Shown here: piece after piece, positions 41,525-49,458 of the stretch | Layout of the letters: each line of letters opens with the position of its first letter | How positions within the stretch are numbered: position 1 is the first letter of the stretch | DNA from: Palsa-504 sp963753195 | Lineage (GTDB): Bacteria > Actinomycetota > Actinomycetes > Streptosporangiales > Streptosporangiaceae | Reading direction: 5' to 3' | NCBI GenBank assembly: GCA_963753195.1 | Contig: CAVWBH010000001.1 | Span: forward strand, 496,001 to 560,000 | DNA length: 64,000 nt | Translations under genes and position numbers: made by a program | Notes under the pieces: generated by a model | Told to the model about the DNA's origin: nothing | Seen by the model: the letters and a program-made list of their open reading frames with translations, nothing else | Databases searched by the model: none

Positions 41525-42964
41525 TCAGTCGTCGGGGTATTGCCGGCCGGGCCGGACGTAGCCGAAGAACGCGCGGCTCTTGACCAGGTCACAGACGGCC
41601 TCGGGGACCATAGCCTCCCAGGAGTCGTCCTGCGCGGCGATCCGGCGCAGCACGTCGCGGCTGAAGATCGGCAGGTACTCGGGCCGGTAGTTGTCCAGGT
41701 GGACGAAGCTTCCCCGCCCGTAGAGGTAGTCGTACAGCGGCTGCAGCTCGTCCTGGACCTTGATGTCGTACACCGTCCTGAGCTCGTCGTCCGCCGTCGG
41801 CCGGTAGGGGTAGACGTACAGCTTCAGGCCGTTCTTGAATAGCCGCCCGAAGCTCTCCAGGATCCCGCCGGGCAGCTGGCTGTGGTTCTTCTCGTCGAAC
41901 AGGTCGAACAGGCTCGGCACGCCCATCACGATGCCGATCCGCTCGGCGGTCCGCTCCCCGATGTAGGCGGCCAGCCGGTAGTAGTCGAAGTAGTCGGTGA
42001 TCAGCACGGTCTTGCCGCAGGCGGCGAGCAGCTCGGCCCGGGCCAGGAAGTCCCGCCGGTCGATCTCCTGCCCTCCGGCCAGCAGGTTCCGCATGGTGAT
42101 CTCGGTGAGCTGCAGGATCGGCTTGCCGACCACGGCCGGGTCCTGCTCGAACTTGGCCTGGGCCGTGTCGAGCATGTCCAGGTTCACGTGCGTCGGCGGC
42201 CGGAAGCTGCCCCGCTCGAGCAGGATCGCCTTCTTGCGCAGCACTTCGCTCGGCTGCAGGACCGCCCGGTCGGGGCCGAACATGGCCACCCCGCTCAGGC
42301 CGACCTGGACGAGCTTGAGCGCCATCAGCCGGTTGTCCACGCCGCGGAACTCGATGCCGCGGAACTGGATCATGTCGATCTCGATGCGACCGGTGGTCAG
42401 CCCGTCCAGCAGGCTCTCGATCAGCCGCTCCGGCTCGTGATTCTCGAAGAACGCCCCGTACAGCATGTTCACCCCGACGATGCCGAGTGCCTCCTGCTGC
42501 AGCCAGGCCTCCACGTCCAGCATCCGGACGTGCATGACGATCTGGCTCGGCTCGTCGTGGGGCTGGGACTGGAACTTCACGCCCATCCAGCCGTGGCATT
42601 CGTTGCCGCCCTGGTAGCTGCGCGCGACCACGGTGTCGGCGAAGGCGAAGAAGCAGTTCGTGTCGCCGCGCTCGTCGCCGAGCCGTTCGACGTTGAGCTG
42701 GAATTCCTTGTCGAGCATGCCCTGCAGCCGGCCCATGGAGACGTACCGCTCGGCCTTGCCGTAGACGGCGTCGCTGACCGCCATGTCGTAGGCGGAGATC
42801 GACTTGGCTACCGTCCCGGCGGCGCCGCCGACCCGGAAGAACCAGCGGACGACCTCCTGGCCGGCCCCGATCTCGGCGACCGTCCCGTACCAGCGCGGAT
42901 CCAGGTTGATGCGGAGGGCCTTCTGGTCGGTGTCGGTCTGATGTACGCCTACGAGCTCGGTCAT
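41525..42964 (-). CDS. Conserved protein of unknown function (often mis-named)
   Basis: A 479-residue protein starting after GGGGAAGA. EIGAGQEVVRWFFRVGGAAGTVAKSISAYDMAVSDA, HGWMGVKFQSQPHDEPSQIVMHVRMLD, EALGIVGVNMLYGAFF and GGILESFGRLFKNGLKLYVYPY recall a conserved family best known to me from cyanobacteria and planctomycetes, where it has been labelled nicotinate-nucleotide adenylyltransferase or TonB receptor without support in its sequence. No signal peptide or nucleotidyl-transfer HxxH is visible. A -10 TACAAT (43036-43031) is about 60 bp upstream. Fragments of this gene are embedded at 36597-36719. Confidence 0.7.
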   Translation of the reverse strand: MTELVGVHQTDTDQKALRINLDPRWYGTVAEIGAGQEVVRWFFRVGGAAGTVAKSISAYDMAVSDAVYGKAERYVSMGRLQGMLDKEFQLNVERLGDERGDTNCFFAFADTVVARSYQGGNECHGWMGVKFQSQPHDEPSQIVMHVRMLDVEAWLQQEALGIVGVNMLYGAFFENHEPERLIESLLDGLTTGRIEIDMIQFRGIEFRGVDNRLMALKLVQVGLSGVAMFGPDRAVLQPSEVLRKKAILLERGSFRPPTHVNLDMLDTAQAKFEQDPAVVGKPILQLTEITMRNLLAGGQEIDRRDFLARAELLAACGKTVLITDYFDYYRLAAYIGERTAERIGIVMGVPSLFDLFDEKNHSQLPGGILESFGRLFKNGLKLYVYPYRPTADDELRTVYDIKVQDELQPLYDYLYGRGSFVHLDNYRPEYLPIFSRDVLRRIAAQDDSWEAMVPEAVCDLVKSRAFFGYVRPGRQYPDD

Positions 42965-43030
42965 CAGTCTTCCCCTGCCTGCTTGTCCCGCCCGCCGGGT
43001 AGCAGGCCGGCGCCACTACCGATCGGTGTG

Positions 43031-43036
43031 ATTGTA
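43031..43036 (-). promoter_or_regulatory. -10 box of the 41525-42964 gene
   Basis: TACAAT on the minus strand in an AT-rich patch (GTACTAATTACG on plus), giving a leader of roughly 60 nt with a GGGGAAGA ribosome site. Confidence 0.5.
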
Positions 43037-43136
43037 CTAATTACGCCCGGCCGGCTGCTAGCCACGCGCAGGTAAACAGCGGGTTTCGGGCCTGCGGTAA
43101 CGTTTCCGGAACGCTCGGCGCATAGGGTGCGGTTTC

Positions 43137-44324
43137 ATGAGCGCACGCCTGGGTCCTGCGAGGGCCTGGAGGATCGTGCTCGCCCTCGTGGCCCTGCTGT
43201 CCTTCGCCGCCGCCGCGCCGCTGACCGTGCTGTCGGGCCAGCTGGGTGACGCGGTGATCGCGGCGGTGATCGGCGTGCCCTGCGCGGCGGTCGGGTGGGC
43301 GGTGGCCCGACGGCATCCGGGCAACCCCATCGGCTGGCTGTTCCTCGCCATCAGCGTCTTCATGTTCCTCGGCACGGCGGGCGGAGACTACGGGTATCTG
43401 GTCTACAAGCGGGGGCACCACCTCCCGCTCGCCCCCGCCGGGCTGGCCCTGGCCGCGTTCTGGGGTCTCAGCCTGACCCTGTTCGGGGTCGCGGTCCTGC
43501 TGTTCCCCGACGGCACGCTGCCGTCCCGGTTCTGGCGCGGGGCCCTGCGGCTGTACTGCGCGCTGTTCGCGGCCGCGTTCCTGGCCACGTGCGCCGCGAT
43601 CGCGGGTGCGCTGTCCGCCCACCCGGTGCGCGTCGACTCCACCGCCGGCCTGACCGCTATCGATCATCCCGCCGGCTGGTACGGCGCCATCCAGGGGCCA
43701 CTGGTCCTGGGGGTCACCGGGCTGTCGCTGGTCTTCATCGCCCGGCAGGCGCTGACCTGGCGGCGCGCCACCGGGGACCGGCGTCAGCAGCTGAAATGGC
43801 TGGCCAGCGGGGCCGCCATCAGCATCGTGTGCCTTGTCCTGGCCACGGCGTACAGCACGCCGGGCCGGGCCACGACCCTGCTCGGCGCGATCGGCAGCGC
43901 GGCCTGGTTCGGCGTCGCGGCCCTGCCGGTGTCGATCGGGGTGGCCATCGGAAAGTACCGGCTGTACGACATCGACCGGATCGTCTCCCGCACGCTGGCC
44001 TACGCGATCGTGACCGGCCTGCTCGTCGGGGTGTACGCCGGGCTGGTGCTGCTGGCGCAGGAGGTGCTGCGGTTTTCCTCGCCCGTGGCGGTGGCCGCGT
44101 CCACCCTGGTCGCGGCGGCGCTGTTCAACCCGGTCCGGCGGCGGGTGCAGCGCGCGGTGGACCGGCGGTTCAACCGGGCCCGCTACGACGCCGACCTGAC
44201 CGTGACGGCCTTCGCCGCCCGGCTGCAGGACGCGGTGGACCCCGATGCCGTCCGCGCCGACCTGGCCGGCGTGGTCCACGCCGCGCTCGAGCCGGCCCAC
44301 GTGTCGGTGTGGCTCCGGCCCTGA
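43137..44324 (+). CDS. Sensor-like membrane protein without kinase domain
   Basis: A 395-residue protein with about 8-10 membrane helices, including VLALVALLSFAAAAPLTVLSG, HPGNPIGWLFLAISVFMFLG and FWGLSLTLFGVAVLLFPDG. It also has the signature YRLYDIDRIVSRTLAYAIVTGLLVGVYAGLVLLAQEVL found in sensor regions of actinobacterial kinases, followed by RRRVQRAVDRRFNRARYDAD and a short soluble tail; there is no HisKA or HATPase domain. TAGGGT at 43123-43128 lies 8 nt before the ATG. It may feed a signal to kinases elsewhere; the function is unknown. Confidence 0.8.
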   Translation: MSARLGPARAWRIVLALVALLSFAAAAPLTVLSGQLGDAVIAAVIGVPCAAVGWAVARRHPGNPIGWLFLAISVFMFLGTAGGDYGYLVYKRGHHLPLAPAGLALAAFWGLSLTLFGVAVLLFPDGTLPSRFWRGALRLYCALFAAAFLATCAAIAGALSAHPVRVDSTAGLTAIDHPAGWYGAIQGPLVLGVTGLSLVFIARQALTWRRATGDRRQQLKWLASGAAISIVCLVLATAYSTPGRATTLLGAIGSAAWFGVAALPVSIGVAIGKYRLYDIDRIVSRTLAYAIVTGLLVGVYAGLVLLAQEVLRFSSPVAVAASTLVAAALFNPVRRRVQRAVDRRFNRARYDADLTVTAFAARLQDAVDPDAVRADLAGVVHAALEPAHVSVWLRP

Positions 44325-44382
44325 CGGGCGGGCCTACCGCGCGGCCCGGAATAACCGGGGCCTGGCCCAGCTTCTCGCTGCC

Positions 44383-45321
44383 ATGAGGGCTATCGGTGTA
44401 ACGGAATTCGGCGGGCCTGAAGCGCTGCGCGTGGTGGAGCTGCCAGACCCGCAAGCGGGGCCCGGCGAGGTGCGCATCCGGGTCCATGCGGCCGCGGTCA
44501 ACCCGACCGATACCGGGCTGCGCAGCGGCGCCCGGGCGGCACAGCTCAAGGACGTCCCGCCGCCGTACGTGCCGGGCATGGACGTTGCGGGCGTGGTGGA
44601 CCAGATCGGGCCGCAGACCGCGACGGACCTGCGGCCCGGCGAGCATGTGATGGCGATCGTGCTGCCGCACGCCTCGCACGGCGGGTACAGCGAGCTGATC
44701 GTGCTGCCCGCCGAATCGGTGGTCAGGGTGCCCGCCGGGGCGAGCGACGCCGAGGCGGCGACGCTGCCGATGAACGGGCTGACCACCGTGCAGGCGCTCG
44801 ACCTGCTCAACCTGGAACCGGGCCAGGTCCTCGCCGTCACCGGCGCGGCCGGGGCGGTCGGCGGCGACGCCGTGCAGCTGGGCCGGGCGGCTGGCCTGCG
44901 GGTCATTGCCGACGCCTCGCAGCAGGACGAGCAGCTGGTCAAGGACCTGGGTGCCGACCTCGTAGTGCGCCGCGGGCCGGAGTTCGCCGACCGGGTCCGC
45001 GCGGCGGTTCCCGAGGGTGCGGACGGGCTGGTCGATGCGGCCCTGCTGAACGAGCTGGCCGCGCCGGCCGTGCGGGACGGCGGCCGCATCGCCACCGTGC
45101 GCGGTTTCCGCGGGGCCGACGAGCGCGGCATCACGTACTATCCGGTGGCGGTCCGGAACTACGCACGCGAGCAGGCCAAGCTGGACCGGCTGCGGCTGCA
45201 GGTCGAGGCCGGCCAGGTGAGCTTGCGCGTGGCCCGGATTCTGCCGGCCGAGCGCGCCGCCGAGGCCCATCGCCTCCTGGAGGCGGGCGGCACGCGCGGC
45301 CGGCTCATCCTGGAGTTCTGA
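44383..45321 (+). CDS. Quinone oxidoreductase/zinc-type MDR family protein
   Basis: A 312-residue NADPH-dependent medium-chain dehydrogenase/reductase. GVTEFGGPEALRVVELPDPQAGPGEVRIRVHAAAVNPTD and PYVPGMDVAGVVDQIG are the catalytic-domain signatures, VLAVTGAAGAVGGDAVQLGRAAG the cofactor loop, and RVARILPAERAAEAHRLLEAGGTRGRLILEF the end. The zinc-site cysteines are absent, as in quinone reductases. The ATG at 44383 matches the family start. Its 3' end overlaps the convergent 58-aa Cys-rich gene by 17 bp. Confidence 0.92.
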   Translation: MRAIGVTEFGGPEALRVVELPDPQAGPGEVRIRVHAAAVNPTDTGLRSGARAAQLKDVPPPYVPGMDVAGVVDQIGPQTATDLRPGEHVMAIVLPHASHGGYSELIVLPAESVVRVPAGASDAEAATLPMNGLTTVQALDLLNLEPGQVLAVTGAAGAVGGDAVQLGRAAGLRVIADASQQDEQLVKDLGADLVVRRGPEFADRVRAAVPEGADGLVDAALLNELAAPAVRDGGRIATVRGFRGADERGITYYPVAVRNYAREQAKLDRLRLQVEAGQVSLRVARILPAERAAEAHRLLEAGGTRGRLILEF

Positions 45322-45481
45322 ATCCTGGAGATCCGGCCCGCCGCCGTCTGACCAGCCGCAGCCACACCCGCCGCCGGAACGGCATGCTCGGCACGTGGAT
45401 GCACGCGCCGGTATCGCCGGGCAGCAGGCACTCGCCGTCGCAGTTACCCCAGCAGTGCCTGCAGTGGCGGTAGGCGGGCAT
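45305..45481 (-). CDS. 58-aa Cys-rich small protein
   Basis: A short gene starting ATG 45481, 6 nt after the YceI stop, and ending TGA 45305-45307. The peptide begins MPAYRHCRHCWGNCDGECL and contains Cys7, Cys10, Cys14, Cys18 and Cys27 (C-x2-C-x3-C-x3-C-x8-C), then CIHVPSMPFRRRVWLRLVRRRR. The strict CxxC pattern with His/Cys-rich start, and the tight coupling to yceI, argue that it is real. It could bind zinc or an Fe-S cluster. I know no named family. Confidence 0.7.
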   Translation of the reverse strand: MPAYRHCRHCWGNCDGECLLPGDTGACIHVPSMPFRRRVWLRLVRRRRAGSPGFRTPG

Positions 45482-45487
45482 GTCCGG

Positions 45488-45997
45488 TCAGGCGGGCCTG
45501 GCCGCGGCTTCGATCACCACGTCGGCCGTGCGGCCGACCATGCCCTTCTTCCTGGTGACGCCGAAGCTCGCGCGGTCGAGCCGGGCGGCCGCACGGAACC
45601 GGACCAGGCCGTCGTCCGCCCCGGTTTCGGTGACCCGGAGCTCGGCGGGCACCGTGGTGCCGTGCGCCGTGACCGAGCCGCTGACCAGCCAGCCCGGGCC
45701 GTCCTGGCGAGCCCCGGTCCCGTCGAAGCTGATCTCCGGGTAGGCCTTGGCGTCCAGCAGGCTGGCCGAGACGACGTCGGCGTCCCTGGTCTGGTTGCCC
45801 GAGGCGAAACTGCCCGCGTCGATGACCGCCCGGACGCGGGAAGCGGCCGGGTCGGCGGCGATGGTGACCTGCCCGTCCTTGAGGCGGAAGGTCCCGTGCA
45901 CGGTCACCAGCCCGAACATGGCCTTGACGTCAGTGCGGATGGTGGTCAGGTCCGGGTCGAGCGTGTAGGTGCCCGGCTGCGGTACAGGCTGGCTCAT
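45488..45997 (-). CDS. YceI-family protein
   Basis: A 169-residue lipocalin-like YceI protein. GTYTLDPDLTTIRTDVKAMFGLVTVHGTFRLKDGQVTI, ASRVRAVIDAGSFASGNQTRDADVVSASLLDAKAYPEISFDGTG, GSVTAHGTTVPAELRV and RASFGVTRKKGMVGRTADVVIEA are the family blocks. Family members bind polyisoprenoids. No signal peptide is seen, so it is cytoplasmic. It is the first gene of a two-gene operon with the 58-aa Cys-rich protein. Confidence 0.93.
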   Translation of the reverse strand: MSQPVPQPGTYTLDPDLTTIRTDVKAMFGLVTVHGTFRLKDGQVTIAADPAASRVRAVIDAGSFASGNQTRDADVVSASLLDAKAYPEISFDGTGARQDGPGWLVSGSVTAHGTTVPAELRVTETGADDGLVRFRAAARLDRASFGVTRKKGMVGRTADVVIEAAARPA

Positions 45998-46036
45998 GGT
46001 GGTTCCTCCTCCGTTGCGGCCAGCACCCCCTGCAAT

Positions 46037-47437
46037 TCAGCCTAGTTCGCGGCGGACCGCCGGCCCGGACCGGGTAACCGCCAGATACGCTCGGTTTCCA
46101 TGGCAGCAGACCAGGGGGTGTCCCGTTCGCCTTCGCTTTACCGCAAGGTGGCCGAGGACATTAAGGCCGCCATCGCGGCCGGCGGGTATGCGGCAGGTAC
46201 CCGGCTGCCGTCGGAGAGCGAGCTGGCCGAGCGTTACCTGGTGTCCCGCGGCACGATCCGCCAGGCGTTCGCGGCACTGCGCGCGGACGGGGTGATCGCC
46301 TCCCGGCGCGGCGCGCGCCGGATGGTCATCGGCGGCCCGAGGGTGCAGAGCTTCGGCGAGCTGCTGTCGTTCTCCCGCTGGGCCCGGGCCGTGGGCGAGG
46401 CGCCGGGCGGCCGGGTGGTGACGCTGCAGCGCGGGCCGTCCAAGCCGGCGGAAGCCGAGCGCCTGGCCATCCCGCCCGGCGAGCCGATCTACCGGCTGGT
46501 CAGGGTCCGGCTGCTGTCCGGCCGGCCGGTGATGGTCGAGCGCGGCGCCTACCCGGACCGGGTGGGCGAGCTGGTCGCCGGGATGGACCTGGAGACGGGC
46601 TCGATCACCGAGCGCCTGGAGGAGCTGGGCATCGTGTTCGCCGACGCGGAGCACGTGATCGACGCCGTGCCGGCCTCGGCGGAGGACGCCCGGCTGCTCG
46701 GCGTGAGCCCGCGGGTGCCCATGCTGCGCGAGCGCCGCCTCACCACGGACCCGGCCGGGACGCCGGTCGAGTGGTCCGACGACCGTTACCTGGGCAGCGC
46801 CGTGGCGTTCAGCGTGCACAACTCGACCGCGGTCAACGCGCTGTCCCGGACGCCCGCGGGCTAAGCCGCCGGCCAGCACCGCGAGAAGCGGCGCGAAGTG
46901 CGCGAACGGCGGCGGGGCGGCGGCCTGGTCCTTGGCCTGATCGTCCCAGCGGCGTACCGCCACCGCGTCGCTGGAGTACGGGAGCGCCTCGAACGCCGCC
47001 GCCTCGGCCGCGGTCATCGGGCCGCCTTGCAGTGACAGGGTGCGCACCGATTCGGCCGACAGCACCCCGAGGTAACCCGCATCGACGGCACACAGATACC
47101 GTTTGGCCGCCACGTGCAGCCGCACCGGCTCGGTCACCGCCTCGCCGAACCACTGGCTCAGCCACCCCGCGCCCGCCTCGCCGTGCCTCGCTTCGGTTCT
47201 CACCGGCGGGGATGATCCCCCCGCAGGCCCGTTCTCCTGCTCGCCGAGCAGGTGCCCGACGTCATGCAGCAGGGCCGCGGCCACCAGCGCGGGCTGCGCC
47301 CCGGCCATCTGGGCCAGCACCCCGGCCTGCCGCATGTGCTCGCCGATGGTCACCGGCTCGCCGAGGTAGTCACGCGCCCCCGGCCCGGCGAACAGCTCCC
47401 CGATAGCTTCCACGGCAGTCACGGCGTCTCCTCTCAT
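46037..47437 (-). CDS. PhnZ-like phosphonate HD oxygenase (run-on ORF)
   Basis: The N-terminal 195 residues (47437 to about 46870) match phosphonate-degradation HD proteins. Tyr24, Glu27, His34, His58-Asp59 and His62 fall at the same numbers as in PhnZ; a His85, His108 and Asp165 appear where PhnZ has its remaining ligands, and HVAAKRYLC and RRWDDQAKD are typical. PhnZ is a mixed-valence diiron oxygenase cleaving 2-amino-1-hydroxyethylphosphonate to glycine and phosphate. After PPPFAHFAPLL, where homologues end, no stop appears and the frame runs on antisense through the whole GntR gene to 46037. The tail is presumably meaningless, so the working gene is about 46870-47437. Confidence 0.8.
   Translation of the reverse strand: MRGDAVTAVEAIGELFAGPGARDYLGEPVTIGEHMRQAGVLAQMAGAQPALVAAALLHDVGHLLGEQENGPAGGSSPPVRTEARHGEAGAGWLSQWFGEAVTEPVRLHVAAKRYLCAVDAGYLGVLSAESVRTLSLQGGPMTAAEAAAFEALPYSSDAVAVRRWDDQAKDQAAAPPPFAHFAPLLAVLAGGLARGRPGQRVDRGRVVHAERHGAAQVTVVGPLDRRPGRVRGEAALAQHGHPRAHAEQPGVLRRGRHGVDHVLRVGEHDAQLLQALGDRARLQVHPGDQLAHPVRVGAALDHHRPAGQQPDPDQPVDRLAGRDGQALGFRRLGRPALQRHHPAARRLAHGPGPAGERQQLAEALHPRAADDHPARAAPGGDHPVRAQCRERLADRAAGHQVTLGQLALRRQPGTCRIPAGRDGGLNVLGHLAVKRRRTGHPLVCCHGNRAYLAVTRSGPAVRRELG
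46100..46864 (+). CDS. GntR-family regulator with UTRA domain
   Basis: A 254-residue HutC/PhnF-type repressor. The winged helix is LYRKVAEDIKAAIAAGGYAAGTRLPSESELAERYLVSRGTIRQAFAALRADGVIASRRGARRMV; residues 80-245 are the UTRA ligand domain (GEPIYRLVRVRLLSGRPVMVERGAYPDRVGELVAGMDL, LLGVSPRVPMLRERRLTTDPAGTPVEWSDDRYL). It adjoins the phosphonate genes, and PhnF-like members control phosphonate loci. TACGCT (46086-46091) lies 8 nt before the ATG. The complementary strand of the whole gene is covered by the run-on of the HD gene. Confidence 0.93.
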   Translation: MAADQGVSRSPSLYRKVAEDIKAAIAAGGYAAGTRLPSESELAERYLVSRGTIRQAFAALRADGVIASRRGARRMVIGGPRVQSFGELLSFSRWARAVGEAPGGRVVTLQRGPSKPAEAERLAIPPGEPIYRLVRVRLLSGRPVMVERGAYPDRVGELVAGMDLETGSITERLEELGIVFADAEHVIDAVPASAEDARLLGVSPRVPMLRERRLTTDPAGTPVEWSDDRYLGSAVAFSVHNSTAVNALSRTPAG

Positions 47438-47474
47438 CGCTGGCGTCCTCGGCGCAGGTGACCGTCTGCTTGAA

Positions 47475-47568
47475 GTTCGAGAACTGTGCCATACACCCTG
47501 TTCAAGAGGCTTCTCCAGCCTCGCGAAGCATTCCGCTGACCGAAAAGTTGGCTATACATGTTCGGGAA
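47475..47568. promoter_or_regulatory. Repeated GTTCGRGAA sites in phosphonate divergent promoter
   Basis: GTTCGAGAA (47475-47483, part of the dyad GTTC-GA-GAAC) and GTTCGGGAA (47560-47568) lie between the HD and FAD genes. CTATAC also occurs twice (47552-47557 and 47573-47578). They are likely operators for the GntR/UTRA regulator. Confidence 0.55.
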
Positions 47569-47573
47569 TTGAC

Positions 47574-47579
47574 TATACT
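47574..47579 (+). promoter_or_regulatory. -10 box of the FAD oxidoreductase gene
   Basis: TATACT, 7 nt before ATG 47587, gives a leaderless or near-leaderless start and rules out the longer frame from 47458. Confidence 0.6.
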
Positions 47580-47586
47580 GGCAGGC

Positions 47587-48700
47587 ATGCGGATCGCGCA
47601 ACGGATCGTGGTGGTCGGCGGGGGCGTGCTCGGCACGATGCACGCGGTGGCGGCCCGGCGCCGCGGTTACCAGGTCGTGCACCTGGAGCGCGAAGGCGAG
47701 GCCCGGGGCGCGAGCGTCCGGAACTTCGGCCTGGTCTGGGTCAGCGGCAGGCGGGCCGGCGGGGAACTCGCCTTGGCGCTGCGCGCCCGCGAGCTGTGGG
47801 CCGAGCTGGGCGCCGCCGTGCCGGGCCTGCATTTCCGGGCTGCGGGCTCGCTCACCGTGGCTACCGACGAGGCCGAGCTCGGCGTGCTGAAAGAAGCAGC
47901 CGCCAGGCCCGACGCCGTCCGGCGCGGCTTCGAGCTGCTCGACCCGGCCGCCGTCCGGGAGGTCAACCCGGCCCTGCGCGGCGAGGTCGCCGGCGGCCTG
48001 CTGTGCCGGGCCGACGCGATCGTCGAGCCCCGGCTGGCGCTGCCCGCGCTGCGCTCCTACCTGGCCGGCCCGGGCTATGACTGGCGCCCCGGACGTGAGG
48101 CGACGGATATCGCACCGGGCGCCGTGCGCGATCACACCGGCGCCTGGCATCACGGCGACCTGGTGATCGTCTGCCCGGGCAGCGTGTTCACCGGTGTGGT
48201 CGGCCGCTACCTCGGCCATCTCGCGCGCGACGGGGTGCGCCGGGTGCGGCTGCAGATGATGCAGACCGCCCCGATGGCCGCGGCTGACCACGGCGGTCGC
48301 CGACGGCGACTCGCTGCGCTACTACCCCGCCTACGACCTGCCGGGACGCAGCCAGCTGCCGCCTCAGGCGCCAGCCGCCGCCCGGGCCCGCGCGCAGCTG
48401 CTGATGGTCCAGCGGGCCGACGGCGGCCTCACCATCGGCGACACGCACGACTACGACGAGCCGTTCGCGTTCGACGTGGATTCCGGCGCCTACGACCACC
48501 TGCAGGCCCGCGCCGAGGCGCTGCTCGGCGGGGCCATCCCGCGCGTCCAGCGCCGCTGGGCCGGGGTCTACAGCGAGGTCGGCGCCGGCTCCGCGCTTTA
48601 CCACCGGTCCGAGCCCGAGCCCGGCGTCGTGCTGGTCACCGGTCCGGGCGGCCGGGGCATGACCTGTTCCCCGGCGATCGCAGAGGAGACGTTCTCGTGA
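47587..48700 (+). pseudogene. Phosphonate-cluster FAD oxidoreductase, +1 frameshift
   Basis: The N-terminal 230 residues (IVVVGGGVLGTMHAVAARRRGYQVVHLEREGEARGASVRNFGLVWVSGR) form a GxGxxG FAD amine-oxidase fold of the type found in phosphonate loci (TIGR03364-like). At 48280-48284 the coding shifts by +1: after MMQTAPMA the homologous sequence continues in the next frame as LTTAVADGDSLRYYPAYDLPG and onward to GPGGRGMTCSPAIAEETFS and the TGA at 48698-48700. One extra G, or two lost bases, explains it. Related enzymes act on aminoethylphosphonate derivatives. Both halves are otherwise well preserved, so the change is recent or a sequencing error. It overlaps the next gene by GTGA. Confidence 0.8.
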
Positions 48701-49458
48701 CCCGAATCACGGTGGCCTGCCTGGACATGGCCGGCACCACGGTGCTCGACGACGGCACGGTGATCGATGCCTTCACTTCGGCCATCGCGGAGCAGGACCT
48801 GCCCGTGGCCGCCTACAACCAGGCCTTGACGGACGTCCGGTCGACCATGGGCCAGTCCAAGATCGAGGTGTTCCGGCGGATCCTCGGCGACGAGCACGCG
48901 GCGCAGCAAGCCAACGCGGCGTTCGAGGGCCACTATGCGGCCGCGGTCCGCGGGGGCCGCGTAGCAGCCCTGCCCGGCGCGACGGACGTGTTCAAGACCT
49001 GCCGCGACGCCGGCGTCCGCGTCTGCCTGGCCACCGGCTTCTCCCCCGCGACCCGGGACGCCATCATCGCCGAGCTCGGCTGGGGTGAGCTGATCGACCT
49101 GGCGCTGTCCCCGGCCGACGCCGGCCGTGGCCGGCCGTGGCCGGACCTGCCGCTGACCGCGCTGCTGCGCCTGGGCGGCGGGGCGGTCAGCGAGCTCGCG
49201 GTGGCCGGCGACACCGCCAGCGACGTCGAGTCCGGGCTGCGGGCCGGGGCCGGGGTGGTGGCGGGCGTGCTGAGCGGCGCCAGCTCGCGCGGGGACCTGG
49301 AGAAAGCCGGCGCCCCGCTCATCCTGGACACGATCGCGGGCCTGCTGCCCTACGTTGCCGGGTTAGCCGTCCGGGGCGCGACGATCACCCGCTGCGGCGG
49401 CAACGACACGGCGACCGACGCCCCCGGGGCCAGTCCGGCCGCTTCGGCGCTCGGCTGA
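48697..49458 (+). CDS. Phosphonatase (PhnX)-like HAD hydrolase
   Basis: A 253-residue HAD protein. Motif I is LDMAGTT (Asp10, Ala12 in place of the second Asp, as in phosphonoacetaldehyde hydrolase), the cap has STMGQSKIEVF with Lys55 near the Schiff-base Lys position of PhnX, motif II VCLATGFSPATRD, and motif III/IV VAGDTASDVESGLRAGAG. It belongs to the PhnX-like group seen in phosphonate clusters; the substrate is likely a phosphonoaldehyde or related C-P compound. GTG start with a GTGA overlap from the FAD gene. The C-terminus extends about 30 residues past the domain, overlapping the ABC ATPase 3' end by 109 bp. Confidence 0.87.
   Translation: MTRITVACLDMAGTTVLDDGTVIDAFTSAIAEQDLPVAAYNQALTDVRSTMGQSKIEVFRRILGDEHAAQQANAAFEGHYAAAVRGGRVAALPGATDVFKTCRDAGVRVCLATGFSPATRDAIIAELGWGELIDLALSPADAGRGRPWPDLPLTALLRLGGGAVSELAVAGDTASDVESGLRAGAGVVAGVLSGASSRGDLEKAGAPLILDTIAGLLPYVAGLAVRGATITRCGGNDTATDAPGASPAASALG

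Noticed and set aside
47458..49458. A 666-residue fusion of FAD oxidoreductase and HAD hydrolase
   Set aside because: The middle 140 residues are out-of-frame Arg-rich translation. It is two genes, the first frameshifted.
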